A DNA stretch of 64,000 nucleotides, from contig WPIO01000006.1 of NCBI GenBank assembly GCA_009760855.2, positions 2,654,501 to 2,718,500 of the forward strand, written 5' to 3'. The stretch's first letter is position 1, and every line of letters begins with the position of its first letter. The notes below the pieces were generated by a model, which ran no database searches, had not been told where the DNA came from, and saw only the letters and a program-made list of their open reading frames with translations. This DNA is from Cristatella mucedo. Taxonomy: Eukaryota > Bryozoa > Phylactolaemata > Cristatellidae. Positions 1-11,975 of this stretch are shown here, piece after piece. Made by a program: the position numbers and the translations under genes.

Positions 1-466
1 CTAGATTGTGCTTGGCATTCACATCAGCAAGAGGCAGAGTATAAACCGTGAAAAGGACCGGACCTAGCACAGAGCCCTGAGGTACTCCATATTTTAGAGG
101 GACTTCAGATGATCTTTGTCCATTCACGTCAATACTCTGGAGTCTCCCACTGAGATAGAACCTGAACCACTGCAGAGCAGTGCCAGTGATGCCCAGGCGA
201 GATGAGAGGCGCTCAAGAAGAACTTTGTGATCGATGGCATCAAAAGCTGCCGAAAGATCGAGCAAAACAAGCAGAGACACTCTACCCATGTCTGCATTCC
301 TAAGTAGGTCGTTGTATACCCTAAGCAATGCTGACTCTGTGGAGTGATTAGCTCTAAAGCCAGACTGGAACTTACTAGCAAGGTGTGAGGTTTCGATATA
401 CGAGTTCAGCTGGTCTGCTACGACCCGTTCGAGTGTCTTTGATAGGAATGGTAGAAGGGAAACTGG
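1..466 (-). mobile_element. LINE family B, reverse transcriptase fragment
   Basis: Read on the minus strand, this is an open frame of about 155 codons from the fingers/palm of a non-LTR reverse transcriptase. Visible blocks in order are PVSLLPFLSKTLERV, NHSTESALLRVYNDLL, LLDLSAAFDAIDHKVLLERL and KYGVPQGSVLGPVLF. The window edge cuts it before the YADD box. Its 5' end is abrupt at about 466, where sequence shared with 42.58 and 49.93 kb begins, so it is a 5'-truncated insertion into the hAT-type repeat. L2/CR1-like placement comes from the RT motifs and the C-terminal parts of other copies. No stop was found in the visible frame, which suggests a fairly young copy. Confidence 0.85.
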
Positions 467-1260
467 AATTAGAGTGGTATCTCTGGTACATTCAATTTCA
501 TGGACCGAGTACGTTGTGGTACCCTAAACCACGTACCCTAAAATATTACAGCATTTAACATACAAAGTCATGGGCTAAACTTACCTAAACATAAAATTAG
601 CTAGACCATATATCGTCCTAATGATGAATGTGCTGGCCAAGTATAAAAAGCGCTCAAAGTAAGTAATTACCTTTATGAATTTTACGTTGACCAAGACTAG
701 TTTCAAGCTTTGTACTTAACCAAGTCGACTCGGCGAAGCACGCCTTTATGAAGGACTTCGCTCATATATATATTAGGCCTTCATTAGAGTATATGCACCA
801 CCGCAGTTGTTTACCGATAGATTACTTAGTAATTTGAGTCGTGGGTCAAGCCACGATTCATCTCACATTCATCACCACCATTTTTTGATGAAAAAAGTGA
901 GTGATATGGTGATGCGGGTAGATTCAATAATGCACTATAGTACATCACCAACAGTAGCTCAGCAATGCGACTAGGAGTATGTGAGTTTTGGGCTGGCCAG
1001 TTCTCAATAGTTAACTCAATAGTTGACTCAATAGCTAACTAAAAGCGAAACCGGCCTCCGGTAACTTTGAAGTAGCATGTAGACTTCATCTCCTAGACCA
1101 AAGTGGAAATTATAATCATAGCTGGATCAGAATGGAATTCGAGAAAGTCAAGAGCGGCAGCCCAGCCCAGCAAGAAAGTTGCGGCTACACAAGAATTGTA
1201 TAAATAAGTTCAAAATTCTATAAGCTGCAGACTGGAGGCTATATGCCTCAGACGCCTGAG
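467..1260 (+). repeat. noncoding side of the hAT-type repeat (copy 0)
   Basis: This stretch is alignable by eye with 42590-43380 and 49920-50780 in the same orientation, and with 5480-6190 and 14930-15480 in reverse. Shared landmarks include the ATGCACTATAGT block, the AGACTTCATCTC block and a run near 850-900 with CACGATTCATC. No open frame is conserved among copies, so it is scored as noncoding sequence of the repeat. Orientation follows the transposase strand of copies 3 and 4. Confidence 0.6.
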
Positions 1261-2451
1261 ACATGTCTTGAAGCTCCGGTATCTTTAACTTTGGTTATAA
1301 TGTAACTAAAATTATCATTGAAGCCGGATAGGAAGAGCGAGGCTTTAAAGAAGGAGCTATGGTATCTACTGCATATTGGAATACAGTAGAAAAATCCCTC
1401 CGTAGTGATATATATGTATACGCTGCTGCAGCATACAGAGCTCGGCGGTTGACAAATCGGAGATGTCGATGCAACCGAGCAGACTCATTAGCTGCTTCAA
1501 AAATAAATGGCAGGCGTACGGTTAGCGATTGAATATTCTAAAGTGATCTTCTTGTTAGTTTTATGACTTTCAATAGTTACTAATCTTCCACCATCTCCAA
1601 GTTCTGTTGGTGATCCAGGTGGACACCCAACTTTGCCACGTGCCGGAGCCTTCGCTTACAAAGTAGAGCGTTCCAGAGAGCTGCTTGCTCTGGCATCGAG
1701 TGCTAAAACCATTTCCTGTCATGCTGGCATAACATAATGGCATAACATAACATGTCATAATGGCATGGTGACTTGCTTTTGTAGAGTTTAGGACTACCTA
1801 AATCTAATCCCAAGCCTTCAGAAGGATCTAATATTGCTCGCTCCTTCTACGTCGTAGCCCAGCGGTAAGGTACATACCCTTCATGATCTCAATCGTCAGT
1901 TCAAACCCTGACCTCTGCATATTTTAGTGCCCAATCAATCGGCGTTAGCACCTTTGGGGCTCTTGGGTGACTTTTTTAAATTAGATTCACCGATACAACT
2001 AAATTTAGCTACACCAAAACAAAAAATCTGTTAGCCATCGAGCGAACGTTGACTGTTATACTACATACATCAGACTCCAAACATTTTTTTTGGAGCTGGA
2101 TTATAAACCTAAGATGTTAGAGACATCTTTTTCAGATGATTCGCTGGTTTTGGTATTCAACAGGTTCGAGTAATAAAGAATAACTATAATGTTCTTTCGT
2201 ACAGCACCTTCGGAGAACTAAACCTTTTTCTAGGCACTTTAACACTACTGTGAGTGAAGCATAATTGTGTGGTTATGGCTAATCAGCCCAGTGTAAACTC
2301 GTGTGTCGATTTATCGATCTCAGTGTGATTTTGATTAGGAGCCAGTGTGGGTAGGCGAAAAGTGGCTTAACGCGTCACTGCGACACTTACGGCAGACAAG
2401 CCCAGCAGCAGAGATCTGCATTAATTGTAGACGTCTGATTGCATTTCTTAC
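1261..2451. repeat. block E, paralogous to 54.3-55.83 kb
   Basis: The segment is collinear with 54300-55830, with shared runs such as CCAATCAATCGGCG, AAGATGTTAG and CAGACAAGCCC. No convincing coding sequence is present; the 62-residue minus ORF at 1570-1758 is not conserved. The 54 kb copy carries a SINE-1 that is absent here. Both copies contain the same decayed LINE B 3' end, so that insertion predates the duplication. Confidence 0.6.
2190..2335 (-). mobile_element. LINE family B, old 3' end
   Basis: The reverse complement shows the family B terminus: GTGCCTAGAAAAAGG, a TTCTCCGAAGG block, then a T-rich tail. It is diverged and shared with the paralog at 55535-55680, so it is an old copy. 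Confidence 0.6.
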
Positions 2452-2775
2452 AGCATTCAGTGGGTCCCTGTGATTCGGCTTGCGTCCCGACATTTCCTGA
2501 CTTGACCATATTAAAGAGGAAACTAAAAACAGCAGTTAATGGGTCCCTGTGATTCGTCCGTTATGTGCTTATGCGTGTGGACCCCATGCATGCTACTACT
2601 AACCACACTGGCATGCTGACCCTGTGCAAGTCGCCCCTAGCCATGTTATTCTGTTGTTTATTGAGCGTGCTACCACTAACTATTCGACCGTGATTCATTT
2701 AGAGCAAATTTAAATCGCCTCGAAAGAGAGTGAGTTCTTTGAGGGTGTTTTATCAAATGTATTATTATTATTATG
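2452..2775 (+). mobile_element. LINE family B, 3' end with ATT tail
   Basis: It carries the typical family B 3' UTR (CAGTGGGTCCCTGTGATTCG, GTGCTTATGCGTG, CCATGTTATTCTGTTG), the degraded terminal stem-loop at about 2712-2755, then (ATT)n at 2758-2775. The GTGGGTCCC block occurs twice about 70 bp apart, so two B ends, or a small internal duplication, abut here. Confidence 0.75.
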
Positions 2776-2779
2776 AATT

Positions 2780-3240
2780 TAAAGCAGAATTATAGAACTA
2801 GTTAGCTTCCTCACAGAGCCATTTATTTCAAGACACACTGAAAAAACAAGTGGATTTTAGGAAAAGAAACTGGACAAACTTTCTCATCCTGTCACACCTT
2901 GCGAAAATTAATACCTTTCTGCACTACCTAGAGTAAACCAAGCGAACATCTTCTTAGTAAAGCTGACGGTACCATCAGTGAATGAAGAAGCTACCTCAAC
3001 GCTGAAACGTGGATATATTGGTGATATTCAAAGCCAACGTACCATTGGGCGTTAACTGAATTGTAAGTCACAATATATATAAGTTCAGTAAAATTAGTTC
3101 CATTCCTAGTTTACACGCACTAGCCAAGGATGAAAACTAAACCCAGTTAGTTATTTAATTTTAGTTTTGGTAAAACATTTACTGAATTGCAAAATAGACT
3201 TCAGTTTTAAATATTCAATGTGGTTGGTAGGCGTATTCCT
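2780..3240 (+). pseudogene. hAT transposase C-terminal (dimerisation) remnant
   Basis: Collinear with the better kept copies at 41170-41470 and 49330-49640. Broken frames still show YLSALPRV and SKADGTISE followed by RSYLNAE, the decayed equivalent of the hAT C-terminal dimerisation motif. Several stops and frameshifts are present. Confidence 0.55.
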
Positions 3241-3387
3241 TTACACTAGTCATTTTCGGCAGATTAGCTAATAAATTATTTCCGAAATTGGTCCAGGGTT
3301 TGAATTAGTAAAAAAACCACAGCCAACTCGTTTTCACTTTTTCGCAATCGTGCCCGGATTTTTGGGACTCTCGTTTTTCAGAAATCC

Positions 3388-3452
3388 CAAGATATATATA
3401 TATATATATATACATACATATGTATATACATACGTATATATACATATCCTTA
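3388..3452. repeat. TA/CATA microsatellite
   Basis: (TA)n of about 22 bp followed by imperfect TACATA/TATGTA repeats. It encodes nothing credible; the 67-residue minus ORF over it is low complexity. Confidence 0.9.
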
Positions 3453-4159
3453 GAGTGATGGAAGATTAAAGGAATAGATACTAAGGTTAGGGTGGTGCTA
3501 AAGTTCACTAGAAGAGCAAGGAGTTTGATACGGTATGCTGGTGTATACGAGTTAAGTGACCGTTAACTTAAACTGAGGACCTTGAAATTGATTCGATACA
3601 TGCTACGTAGCTCATACAGTTTTGACCTTGCTAAGCAGCACACCATTGAAAATAAACCAGAGAAGCCACCGAATGTTTCTTCAGTTGCAAACAATTAAGA
3701 GCACTGTCCTAAAGTTCTAAAAACAGAAGTCCTAATAATCTGGACGCGATTTCGCAAAAGTTCGAACGAGTTGGCTGTAGTTCAAATAATTCAGACCCCA
3801 ATTAAAAAAAGTTACCGAAGCTGTAATCAGGCTGACGTGACAGTGCAAGAAGCAAGCTCATCTAGTGACAACATGTGTTGGATGGTCTGCTTAGATTTCG
3901 GAAGACATCGCAACGTGATGCTAGATTATGCTAACCTTGAGGGTTAGGTAATCAATCTTATGGGTGGCTCTGAATTGCCTGTAAGTATTAGATTAGCATT
4001 ATCAGCAATAAGCTGCACGAGGCTTTTGCTATTGAAGCGTTAATCTCAGATGAATTCTTTTTTGGAGCATTTCCGGTATAACGATCTTAGTCGCCTTCAA
4101 TCACGAAGATCAACCGGAGCTGAAAAAGTTACATTTCACAATCTAATGGACCACTTTGG

Positions 4160-4700
4160 AATAGTCTTAAAGACACAGCTTGGTCAAAAATAAGACAACC
4201 AAAATAGTTCATGCTTTGAAACTATGCCTATATTGCTGCAATTATCTTTACTCGTGTAACCTGGCCTGTACCCGTAATAGTCTGGGATTGGTTCGAAAAT
4301 CAGCACCTCGTCTGGTGTGCCTTCAACCACAGAGCTACATTATCACACCACTTCTGTCTGGCCTTCACTCGCTCCTTATCAAACATCGAATATATTTCAA
4401 GGTCATCAGTATGGCTTTCAAATCTGTGAAGTTTTTCGCAGAAGCCTCCTTACTTGACTTTTTCAGCTTCAGTGTGCTCTCGCAACACCAGCTGCAGACA
4501 TCCTGTAAGCTCACTGTCCTTAGCCCTAAATTGAAATATCTTGGTTACCTAGGGCTTTTAGGTCGTACGCATTCAAAATCTAGGCATTTCAGGCTGCAAT
4601 GGTCGCAACTTGCCATGACATTGCATTATTCAATTCTAGTTAAAGACAAGTCTGTTTTTCTCAGATTTTATTTTTCTAAAATGAACTAACATTTTTGTTC
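4160..4700 (+). pseudogene. LINE family B-like ORF C-terminal remnant
   Basis: A 169-codon open frame covers 4180-4689. Its middle (SAPRLVCLQPQSYIITPLL, then HSLLIKHRIYFKV) matches the family B pattern SAARLVCRERRSCHITPLL followed by a region ending RIDFKVLSLTF. The paralog at 13670-14110 carries the same piece, so the insertion predates duplication of the surrounding repeat. The downstream part is frameshifted relative to the family. Confidence 0.6.
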
Positions 4701-5069
4701 AACGTGCTTTGCTAGTTTACCTGCAGGCATCTGGAACGACTGATAAACTGAATGTTTATTTTACAGAAGTTCAAGTGTGGATTTTGGCTAATTGTCATAA
4801 ATTAAACGCTGATAAAAACCAAAGTTCTACTCAGAGGAAACGTAAAGTGAAAACCTGGTCAAGGTGTATTTGCACTTCTAATAAGTGATGCAGTGGGGCA
4901 ATTGTGGTAATGTGCTCGGAAGTTTGGTGTGCTCTTTAGTTCATTCGTAAAGTCTAAAGTATTCTGTAATAAGATCTCTTCTAGATCTAGATATCACGCT
5001 TGAGCCTTGTCTTACGAGGAAAATCTGCACACCCTGTGTATGCCACCCATAACTATGCTATTTAAGTTG

Positions 5070-5182
5070 CTTATGAAGCATGATACCACTCATTACTCAA
5101 TTGCGTTTCCTTTGCAGGAAATTTAAAGCGCCTAGCAAAAGATTGAATTCTCTAAGGGCGCTCTATCAAATGTATTATCAAC
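5070..5182 (+). mobile_element. LINE family B 3' terminus
   Basis: TTTCCTTTGCAGGAAATTTA, then the stem-loop AAAGCGCCTAGCAAAAGATT with its GGGCGCT closing arm, then an ATTATT tail. This is probably the 3' end of the ORF remnant at 4160-4700. Confidence 0.7.
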
Positions 5183-7370
5183 ATTTTTACGTCAACGGTG
5201 GCTATCTACAGATTGTACTAGCTTCAAGGTTTGGTATAAGCTGAACTACTACCACTCCGTTATGGAGCTGCTACTGAAAAAACGACCAAAACTCATCAGC
5301 TTTTAATGAATATTTCTGTAAGTTTAGTCATAAATCTCAGCACATTCAGCAATGTGTTTCTATCGATAAGGAAGCTGTCTAGTCGATCTATGATTACAAA
5401 GAGAAATTGTAATTATGGCCCACGTGGCCTGCTTCGGCTTGGGTCTTCCTAACTATCTGCAGTTTGACGGTGGATTAAAAATGTGCTACTCCGTACCTAT
5501 GCTTGAAAATTGTCGGTGACAAGAGCTTTAACTCTGCGGTTTCTTTAATGCGGAACTTATTTAAAAATTCGTATGTAACCACAAATATTTTTCTGATGCG
5601 GACTGTGGTACATGCTTTCCAGCACTGCTGGGCTACTGCTTCCACGCTTTTCACTTTCTCGAATGCCATCCTGATGCAGCTACGATTATAATTTCAACTT
5701 TGCTATAGGAGATGAAGTCTAAGTGCTACTTCAAACTCACCGAAGGCCGCTTTTTCTTTGAGTTATCTATTGAGAACTGTGGCCAGCCTAAAAACCCACT
5801 TACTCGTTGTCGCATTGTTGAGCTACTGCTAGTGATGCACTATAGTGCATTAAAGAGTCTACCCTCATTTCCACATCACTCACTTCCTTCATCAAGAAAT
5901 GTTGGTGGGGAATGCTAGATGAATCATGGGTCGAAGAGCGAGTAAAATCTTGTACTTAGTCATCTAGTGGTAAACAACTGCGTCGATATATCGACATTTA
6001 TGAATGCCTTCTTTAAATCTAACCGCAATTTGTATAAAATTGGAGTATGCTGGCGTGACTTGGTCCAGCTGTAAGCTTAAAGCCCGCCTTAGATGACGAA
6101 TAATTCAGAAACAAACTTTCTTTAGGCGCTCTTATACGAGGCCAGTACGGCGTCCGTCGTAATGACGATATATGGTCTGGCATATGCTTGATTTCTGTAA
6201 CATTAGGCCTGTCACTCCTTAGCCTTAAAATGCTTCGTGCCTTAAAATGTTTATATTTTATAGGTTTTGGTTTGGGTTACAAAAAACGCAACCGGTCAAG
6301 GCAACTGAAAAAGACCACTGATACCTCTCATATTCTAAACATGCACGTATTGATGAAGCAGCAGAACAAGCTTTAATTGGTCCACAACTCTGCTGACAGA
6401 ATTGTGAGCAAGACCATATCAATTTAACAGATTACACTTGCACCAAAGTTCACCGGCCCAAATCCTGAAAGGTATCCAGTAGGACTGATCCAAGTAGTCG
6501 ATTTTCATCGTTCTGCCGAAAATGTATATTCAAATAACTACTCCGCAGACAGCAAATAGTGCACAGAAAAAGCCTTCCAAAACATTGAAACTTGAATTTA
6601 ACTCAAATTTGAAGTTCAGTATATTTAGTGCTTAAAACAAAAGTAAACAGCTAAGCTAACTGGGTGTGACTTTTCCTCCTCAGCCAGTCTGTATAAACTA
6701 GGAGTGGAACTAACCTAGCTGAAATGATTAATGTTGAATTACAATTGCGTCAACGCCAAATGCTGCGTAAGCACAAACAACTACCACGAGATCCATGGTT
6801 ACAATATCGAGGTATCTTAAAATCTACAGTAATATTCCACAGCATTGAGATCTACAAGTTGTTGTTTTCTGTTTGTTTTGTTGAGGGCTATTTTTCAGGC
6901 TCATGAAAATTTCAGATGGCTAGACTATAGCTTATGATGACTTTGGCCGTCAAAGTACGGTAGCAGTCATGATATTTGCCGCTGCTTTTACTTCAATAGC
7001 AGAGATCAAAGACGTAGCGTAAATCAAGGTGTCAAGCAAGAAGACGCAGCACATTTGTTTTGTTTTTGGTAATGCCTGAGAATATCTGAATTGTGCTACT
7101 AGTTCGCCAACTGTCTTTAACAAGCTATCATCGGCATAATCTTTCTGAAGATACAAAAAGTCGGCATTCAAAGCTGGAGGCATTCTGGATGAGAGCTTGA
7201 AATGTACTACGATTTTGTCATCTTTTGACTTAAGACAATTATTAGACAACATTCATACTTAAACGTCTACATTGAACGCTTAAGTTCATCACTTGCTACA
7301 GCTGCAGGTAACATGGCAGAGTGCAGTGAAACGAAAATAGGAGTAGACTTAGGCGAAGGAAAAGATTAAT

Positions 7371-8315
7371 AAAACAAACGCGTCTCTCTCTAGCTGAGAA
7401 TTAAACGATGCAAGTCTACGGCTACTTATGACCGTTGCGAGATGTGATGTCTTGGTTTTTAACGCATACTACATGAAGCAATTTTTATCTAAGACATTTT
7501 ATGAGACAGCTAAGGACAATGAGATGACAGGTTGCCTAGAGTTGGTATTGCGAGAGCACACTAAAGGTATGGGTAGGCTTCTGCAGCTGATTGCAGCTAC
7601 CCGTCAGCCGGACTAAGTAGCTTTGAATGGATTCGACGTTTGAGAGGGAGCCAGTGAAAAACGGACAAGAAATGGAGTGATAATGTAGCTCTGCCGTTCA
7701 AGAAACACCAGACGAGCTTGTCGTCATGCGGTCCATGCATGACAATAGCTTTAATTTGCACGACTAATACATCGAATGACGCCAACACTAGGGTATTGAG
7801 TAAGTTGCACCGATAATTAATCGCAAGTATTAGATCAATCTTGCTCAGTGTGCTAAATAGACAGTCTATTATTGATCATATTATGAAGGTGATACACTTT
7901 GTGTGTCTTGCACAGTGACTAGTAGTACGCCGATTGACTCCTACGCATACGAAGTATGACCACGATTATCACTACAACGTAACGTAAGAGGCAGTCGTGC
8001 AGTAACTTGCCCTTTTCATTCTAACCGTTACGGAGCTTCTAACTCAAATTACTGGCTTGTCAAATCAAATTTTCCAATTGAATGGAATCAAAATGCCATT
8101 ATTCTGTTCCGGACTTCCATAAACGTCAACATGTCTTTTCGCATGTTTTTAAAATAAACTATGTACCTATTCGTACAGTGTAATAGAATGCACTACAACC
8201 AACTGGTTTTATCAAGGGTAATGTTCTGCATTTGGTTTGAAGATGACTTGAAGATGCTGACAGAGCTGGAGGATAAATGCCGCAATGAAATAAACTCTGC
8301 GTCACCTTTACCCTT
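7371..8315. other. no recognisable gene
   Basis: Short ORFs at 7428-7616 (+) and 7597-7788 (-) have no recognisable motif and no conserved partner elsewhere in the window. Nothing else can be supported here. Confidence 0.5.
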
Positions 8316-8319
8316 CGAA

Positions 8320-9480
8320 ACCTTGGCGTGCTGCTGCGCCTGTAGCTGTTCAGCTCCTTCGTTGTTAGTTCCTCGGAGTGCTCCTCGATAAGATCGTTGA
8401 TGTGGCCGTAATCTATGTCCAGGCCCATGGTCTTGCCAAGGGATGCAATCTCCTCAACCACTGCAACGTCGGGTTCGAGTCTTTCAACGGTCGTTTCAGA
8501 CACTACTTCAGGCTCAGATTTGTCTATGCAGAGGTCAAGATCATCTTCGGGACACCCTGCTAGGCCATACTGAAAACCCTGAGGTGGTTCACAATGTTAT
8601 AGTGGTCTCTTTAGAACTCTCTATGGGTGAGGTTTAGGGTCCCAGTCTCCTCAAAGCAGCGGTGGAACAGATGCTTAGTGAAGAGCTTTATTAAATTAGA
8701 AAGCACCAGCCATTTCATGGGCAGCAGGATAGATGTGATGCTGGGCGGAAGGTAGTGAACCTTTACAAACTTGAACTCTTCGAGGAGGTCATCTTCGAGC
8801 ACGTTCATTATTCAGGACGACAGGGGGCTTGCAGGGGCGGGGTCATTTTCCGGTAGAAATTTCGCAGCGTCACGACCAACTACCAAATTCACCCAGTGCA
8901 CAAAGAACTGCCTGATGGCACACATGATGACCTCCGGTAGTTCTGTCACAACTTTATATTTGTGTGAGCTAAAGGCTCCGGGGTTTCCGAATGATAAACC
9001 AGCGGTGGCTTAAAATGTAGTCGCCGCCCGCGTTGGTGCACAGTTCGAGGGTTGAGGCCTATTCTTCACAGGTTTATGGCCTGGCATCCCCTCTTCTTTT
9101 TCTTCTTCTCTGCCGTAATATGTCATAATAATAATAATAATAATTTAATAATATTAATACATACAATAACTATAAAATACGTTAATATAAAAAAGCACAA
9201 AAAAATACAATAATAATAATGTAAGTCCTCCTTGGCCTTTTACAGAGGATTCGTGTCTCGTCAACGTTGAGTACGTGCTGGGGTAATGCAATCGGACTTG
9301 TCTATAATTCTAGCAAACGTTGTGAGGCAATCACTAGCTGTCTTCATATCCGCGCTCTGGCTGCCCCGCCATGCTTGACAACGGAGTTAATGCAGGTCAT
9401 CTTTTTAAAATTCTCGAACCAGCGCCGACTGGCTACTAACGGCTCAGGCGACGCCTCAGCCGCCGACGTGTCCGGAGTCT
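8320..9480 (-). pseudogene. Tigger/pogo-type (TIGD1-like) transposase pseudogene
   Basis: Minus-strand pieces follow the TIGD order. GWFENFKKMT lies near 9440. LNVDETR, with the first catalytic-region Asp of the DDE domain, is near 9270. MPGHKPVKNR is near 9080 and KPPLVYHSETPEPL near 9000. DDLLEEFKFVKVHYLPP is at about 8800-8740, followed by VVEEIASLGKTMGLDIDYGH and EEHSEELTTKEL at 8465-8345. The protein is a cut-and-paste transposase of the Tc1/mariner superfamily. Frameshifts and stops separate the pieces, and an AT-rich insertion splits the DDE domain at about 9117-9222. It is a relic and not a domesticated gene. Confidence 0.85.
9117..9222. repeat. AT-rich insertion with (TAA)n inside the Tigger relic
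   Basis: About 105 bp of ATA/TAA-rich sequence separates two parts of the transposase that are adjacent in the family (NVDETR...RPRRT and EKKKKRGMPGHKP). It is a later insertion or microsatellite expansion. Confidence 0.7.
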
Positions 9481-9894
9481 GCTGCAGCTAATCAGCGTAC
9501 ATAGCTCGTTCCGCCTCACAGATTATGGCATGCGTCACGGCATCTTGCGACTTGCTTCTCCGATAAGACCGTCAGCAACTTTCTCTCATATTTTTAAGGC
9601 TGGACATCTGCTGTTTAGAAATACTTTTTAACCCTCTTGGGTGACGTTATTGCGCATATAAACTTATTCCGCTTCAGTACAATTCAGATTGTTGAGTGCT
9701 ACGCTCGGATGGCTTTGCCAAGTCAACTGCAGGCGCACCGTGCAGGCATCTTTTTCGATCGTTTCTTTCTTCAATTCGATGCACATCGTCAGCTGCTTCT
9801 ACTCAGCACTGTCCTTCGCATTCAGTTTCTTCATATTCATGGCTGTGCAAGCTTGGTTTTGCAATTCAACTGCCAGCACAAAAGCAGGCTGCAC

Positions 9895-10030
9895 CCTAGT
9901 GCTTCCACCGTGATTGAGCGTGCTACCGCTAATCATTCGATCGTGCTTCTTTTGCAGCAAATGTAAGGCGCCTAGAAAGAGTTCGAGTTCTCTTAGGGCG
10001 CTTTATCAAGTGTATTATTATTATTATTCC
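9895..10030 (+). mobile_element. LINE family B 3' terminus
   Basis: GATTGAGCGTGCTACCGCTA, ATTCGATCGTGCTTC, then AAGGCGCCTAGAAAGAG with a TTCTCTTAGGGCGC arm, ending in (ATT)n at 10014-10028. It is strongly 5'-truncated. Confidence 0.85.
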
Positions 10031-10499
10031 ACAAGATTGATGCTCGCACTAACATAGACGCGCATGAACGCTCGCTCGTAAGTTTTTGGTTAGACCCGAT
10101 GCCTTTAAACACAAGCACAGAAAGTGGAGGAACGATTTTTATCGTTCTTGGCACTCGCGAGCACATGGAATAGCAGCAGATCTCTGAAGTTGAAACAAGA
10201 TTTAATTTCACACGTTGACTCTACAGCGTTGGAGAGAGTTCTTTCTCTGCATGCTCCCTCCCTTGCTTGCCATGCAAACCCTGGATTTCCGTAGCCCCAA
10301 ATCACAAAAGCCTCTCTATTACACGCACACTGCCATCTAGGCAGGTGCTCGTCATAGATGCTCAGCACTCGACCTTGCCCCTGGCTTATGAACTAGTCTG
10401 CAGCGAGGACGCTTGCACTATTCTCATTTCGGATACGCAGTCACTTCCGGCTGTTCCCTGGCTCCCACAAGTTATCTTTAGCTCCCCAAGCCAGCTTTA
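10031..10499. other. flank of GC island, no gene called
   Basis: Single-copy-looking sequence of rising GC. ORFs on both strands (10105-10368 minus, 10267-10776 plus) overlap and share no recognisable motif. Confidence 0.5.
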
Positions 10500-11975
10500 C
10501 AGGGGGCGGAGCGGAAGCAGGAACGTGTGGGAAGGGATATCGCGAAAAGCTTTCGCTATTCCAGCTCGCGAGGCGGCGGCTACGGCTACGGCTGCGGCGG
10601 CGGAGCAGCCCCTGTCAGCCTCCGAATCCCCGTGGCGGCGGCCACGCTGGCCAGTCGCTCCCATCCCGTCGGCCGCTTCTTCGCTGGGAGCGGCTGCCCT
10701 CCTCCTCCTCCTCCTCCTTTTCCCCCGGAGCGCTCGCCGGCGTCCGGTGGGCGTGCATCGCTGGCACTGGCTTTAGTCACTCCCGCTGGCGTCCGCGCGA
10801 CGACGCCGCACGCGCTTCTCTTTCTATTCGGCAATATTAGCAGCCGGTCTTCGCCGACCCAGGCGTCGTCGCCGCCATCGCTTCCGGCCGCTTTGAGCGA
10901 GCGGCCCCAGGTCGACGCACGGCCACCAGCGGCCGTCGGCACTGGCGGCGCGCCGTCGGCGACCGTTGCTTGCTGCTGCTGAGCCGAGCCGGCCACCGGA
11001 AGCGTATGACCGGGTGCGCACGAGAGCCGGGGACGCTCGCCTCGGCCCTGGCCGCTCTTCTCAGGCTCGTTCGGCGTCGCGGGCAGCCGGCGTATCCCGG
11101 TGGCAGCGGCGACGGCGGCGAGCCGCTCCACTCCGGTCGGCAGCCGCCTTTTCGCCGACGTAGGCGGGCAGCGCCCGTTGCCCGAGTCCAGCGTGCGTTC
11201 CTCGAGCCCGCTCTTCAGCGAGACCAGCAGCGCCGCGTCAATGTCGTCGTCGGCGTAATCTCGACCTCCGTCGTCCGCCGCGTCCCCGCCCCGTCCGCTC
11301 TCGGCGGCCGCCGCCGTCGTCGCCTGCGGCCAGTGCTCGGCGCCTGCGACTCGATCTTCGCGTGTGCGGCGGCGGCGGCGGCGGCGGCGGCGTCGCAGCT
11401 CCTGCTGCTCCGGCCGTGCTGGCAAGATAGCTAACGGCGACCGCCGCTCGATCGCTCGGCGCCGCCGCCGCCGAGCGATCGGAGCAAGCGGCAATCGGCG
11501 TCCGTTGGCTCGCTGCAGTCGGGAGAGGCGGCCGCCCGCTCTGCAGAGAAAAAGCCGGAAGTAGACGCTCTCTAGCGCTTCCCCGCATCCGCCTTACCCC
11601 AGCTCCAGGCGAGCGGCTTGCGGAGCGGCTGGCTTAGGTCGAGGCCGAGGCGCGCTTGCTCGCGCTGCCACCGCCGCCGCTGCGGCCTACTTCGGACCTC
11701 TGCCGCCGCCGCCGCCGCCGCCGACGGGGACCGCCGCTGGCCCGTCAGAGCAGCCAATCTGTCTTCGAGCGCCGTTCGGTCCTTCATTCAGCGAGGACGA
11801 GGACGAGGACGTGGCATTCGCTTGCGTTCTACCGGCGCCATCTTTCTCTAAATAAAAATGGCGAGCCGACGATGCAGCTGAGCCGCTCCTGCGGTTACTG
11901 GGAACGCTGGCTGGCGGTGTCACGCCCGCACGTTGATTGCGGGAAAGGAGCAGAGGCCACGCTGCCTACGATAAG
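10500..11975 (+). promoter_or_regulatory. GC/CpG-rich island, probable promoter plus first exon
   Basis: About 1.5 kb is abruptly GC- and CpG-rich, unlike the AT-rich flanks. It contains (GGC)n at about 11368-11394 and (CCG)n at about 11701-11722. GCGCCATCTT at about 11835 followed by AAAATGGCGAG at about 11857 forms a YY1-like CCAT/ATGG pair of the kind found near animal transcription starts. The island stops at a strong splice donor (GATAAG|GTAAGC) near 11975. Long arginine/alanine/proline ORFs open in several frames on both strands, as expected for GC-rich low-complexity DNA, and none is called. Known: such islands mark promoters. Inference: a plus-strand gene starts here and continues beyond recognition. 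Confidence 0.55.
11872..11975 (+). CDS. putative first coding exon (uncertain)
   Basis: From the ATG at 11872 the frame stays open (MQLSRSCGYWERWLAVSRP...) to the donor AAG|GTAAGC. The same frame is also open upstream to an ATG at 11656, but that part is Arg/Pro low complexity. A shorter uORF starting at 11861 (ATGGCGAGC) ends in TGA within eight codons. I do not recognise the product, and no matching downstream exon was identified in 12-20 kb. The exon could equally be a 5' UTR. Confidence 0.3.

Larger units (their letters stand above)
3880..7370 (-). mobile_element. hAT-type repeat copy 1 (inverted), decayed
   Basis: This block is collinear with 13400-19340 (copy 2) and, in reverse, with 39.5-43.7 and 45.6-50.8 kb. 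Compared with copy 2 it lacks the 1.6-kb LINE B and the LINE A tail inserted there. On the minus strand at 7252-6950 an open stretch of 100 codons aligns in position with hAT transposase sequence of the other copies, but I could not identify a motif in it. The stretch 5180-6700 is noncoding. It also contains an old LINE B piece at 4160-5180, shared with copy 2. Termini were not resolved. Confidence 0.55.

Noticed and set aside
8161-9013. plus-strand ORFs across 8.1-9.0 kb
   Set aside because: Shadows of the minus-strand Tigger transposase relic.
10586-11494. 302-codon minus-strand ORF and several 100-150-codon ORFs in the GC-rich island
   Set aside because: Arg/Ala/Pro/Gly low complexity, open in many overlapping frames on both strands as expected when stop codons are rare in GC-rich DNA; no domain or periodic conservation visible.
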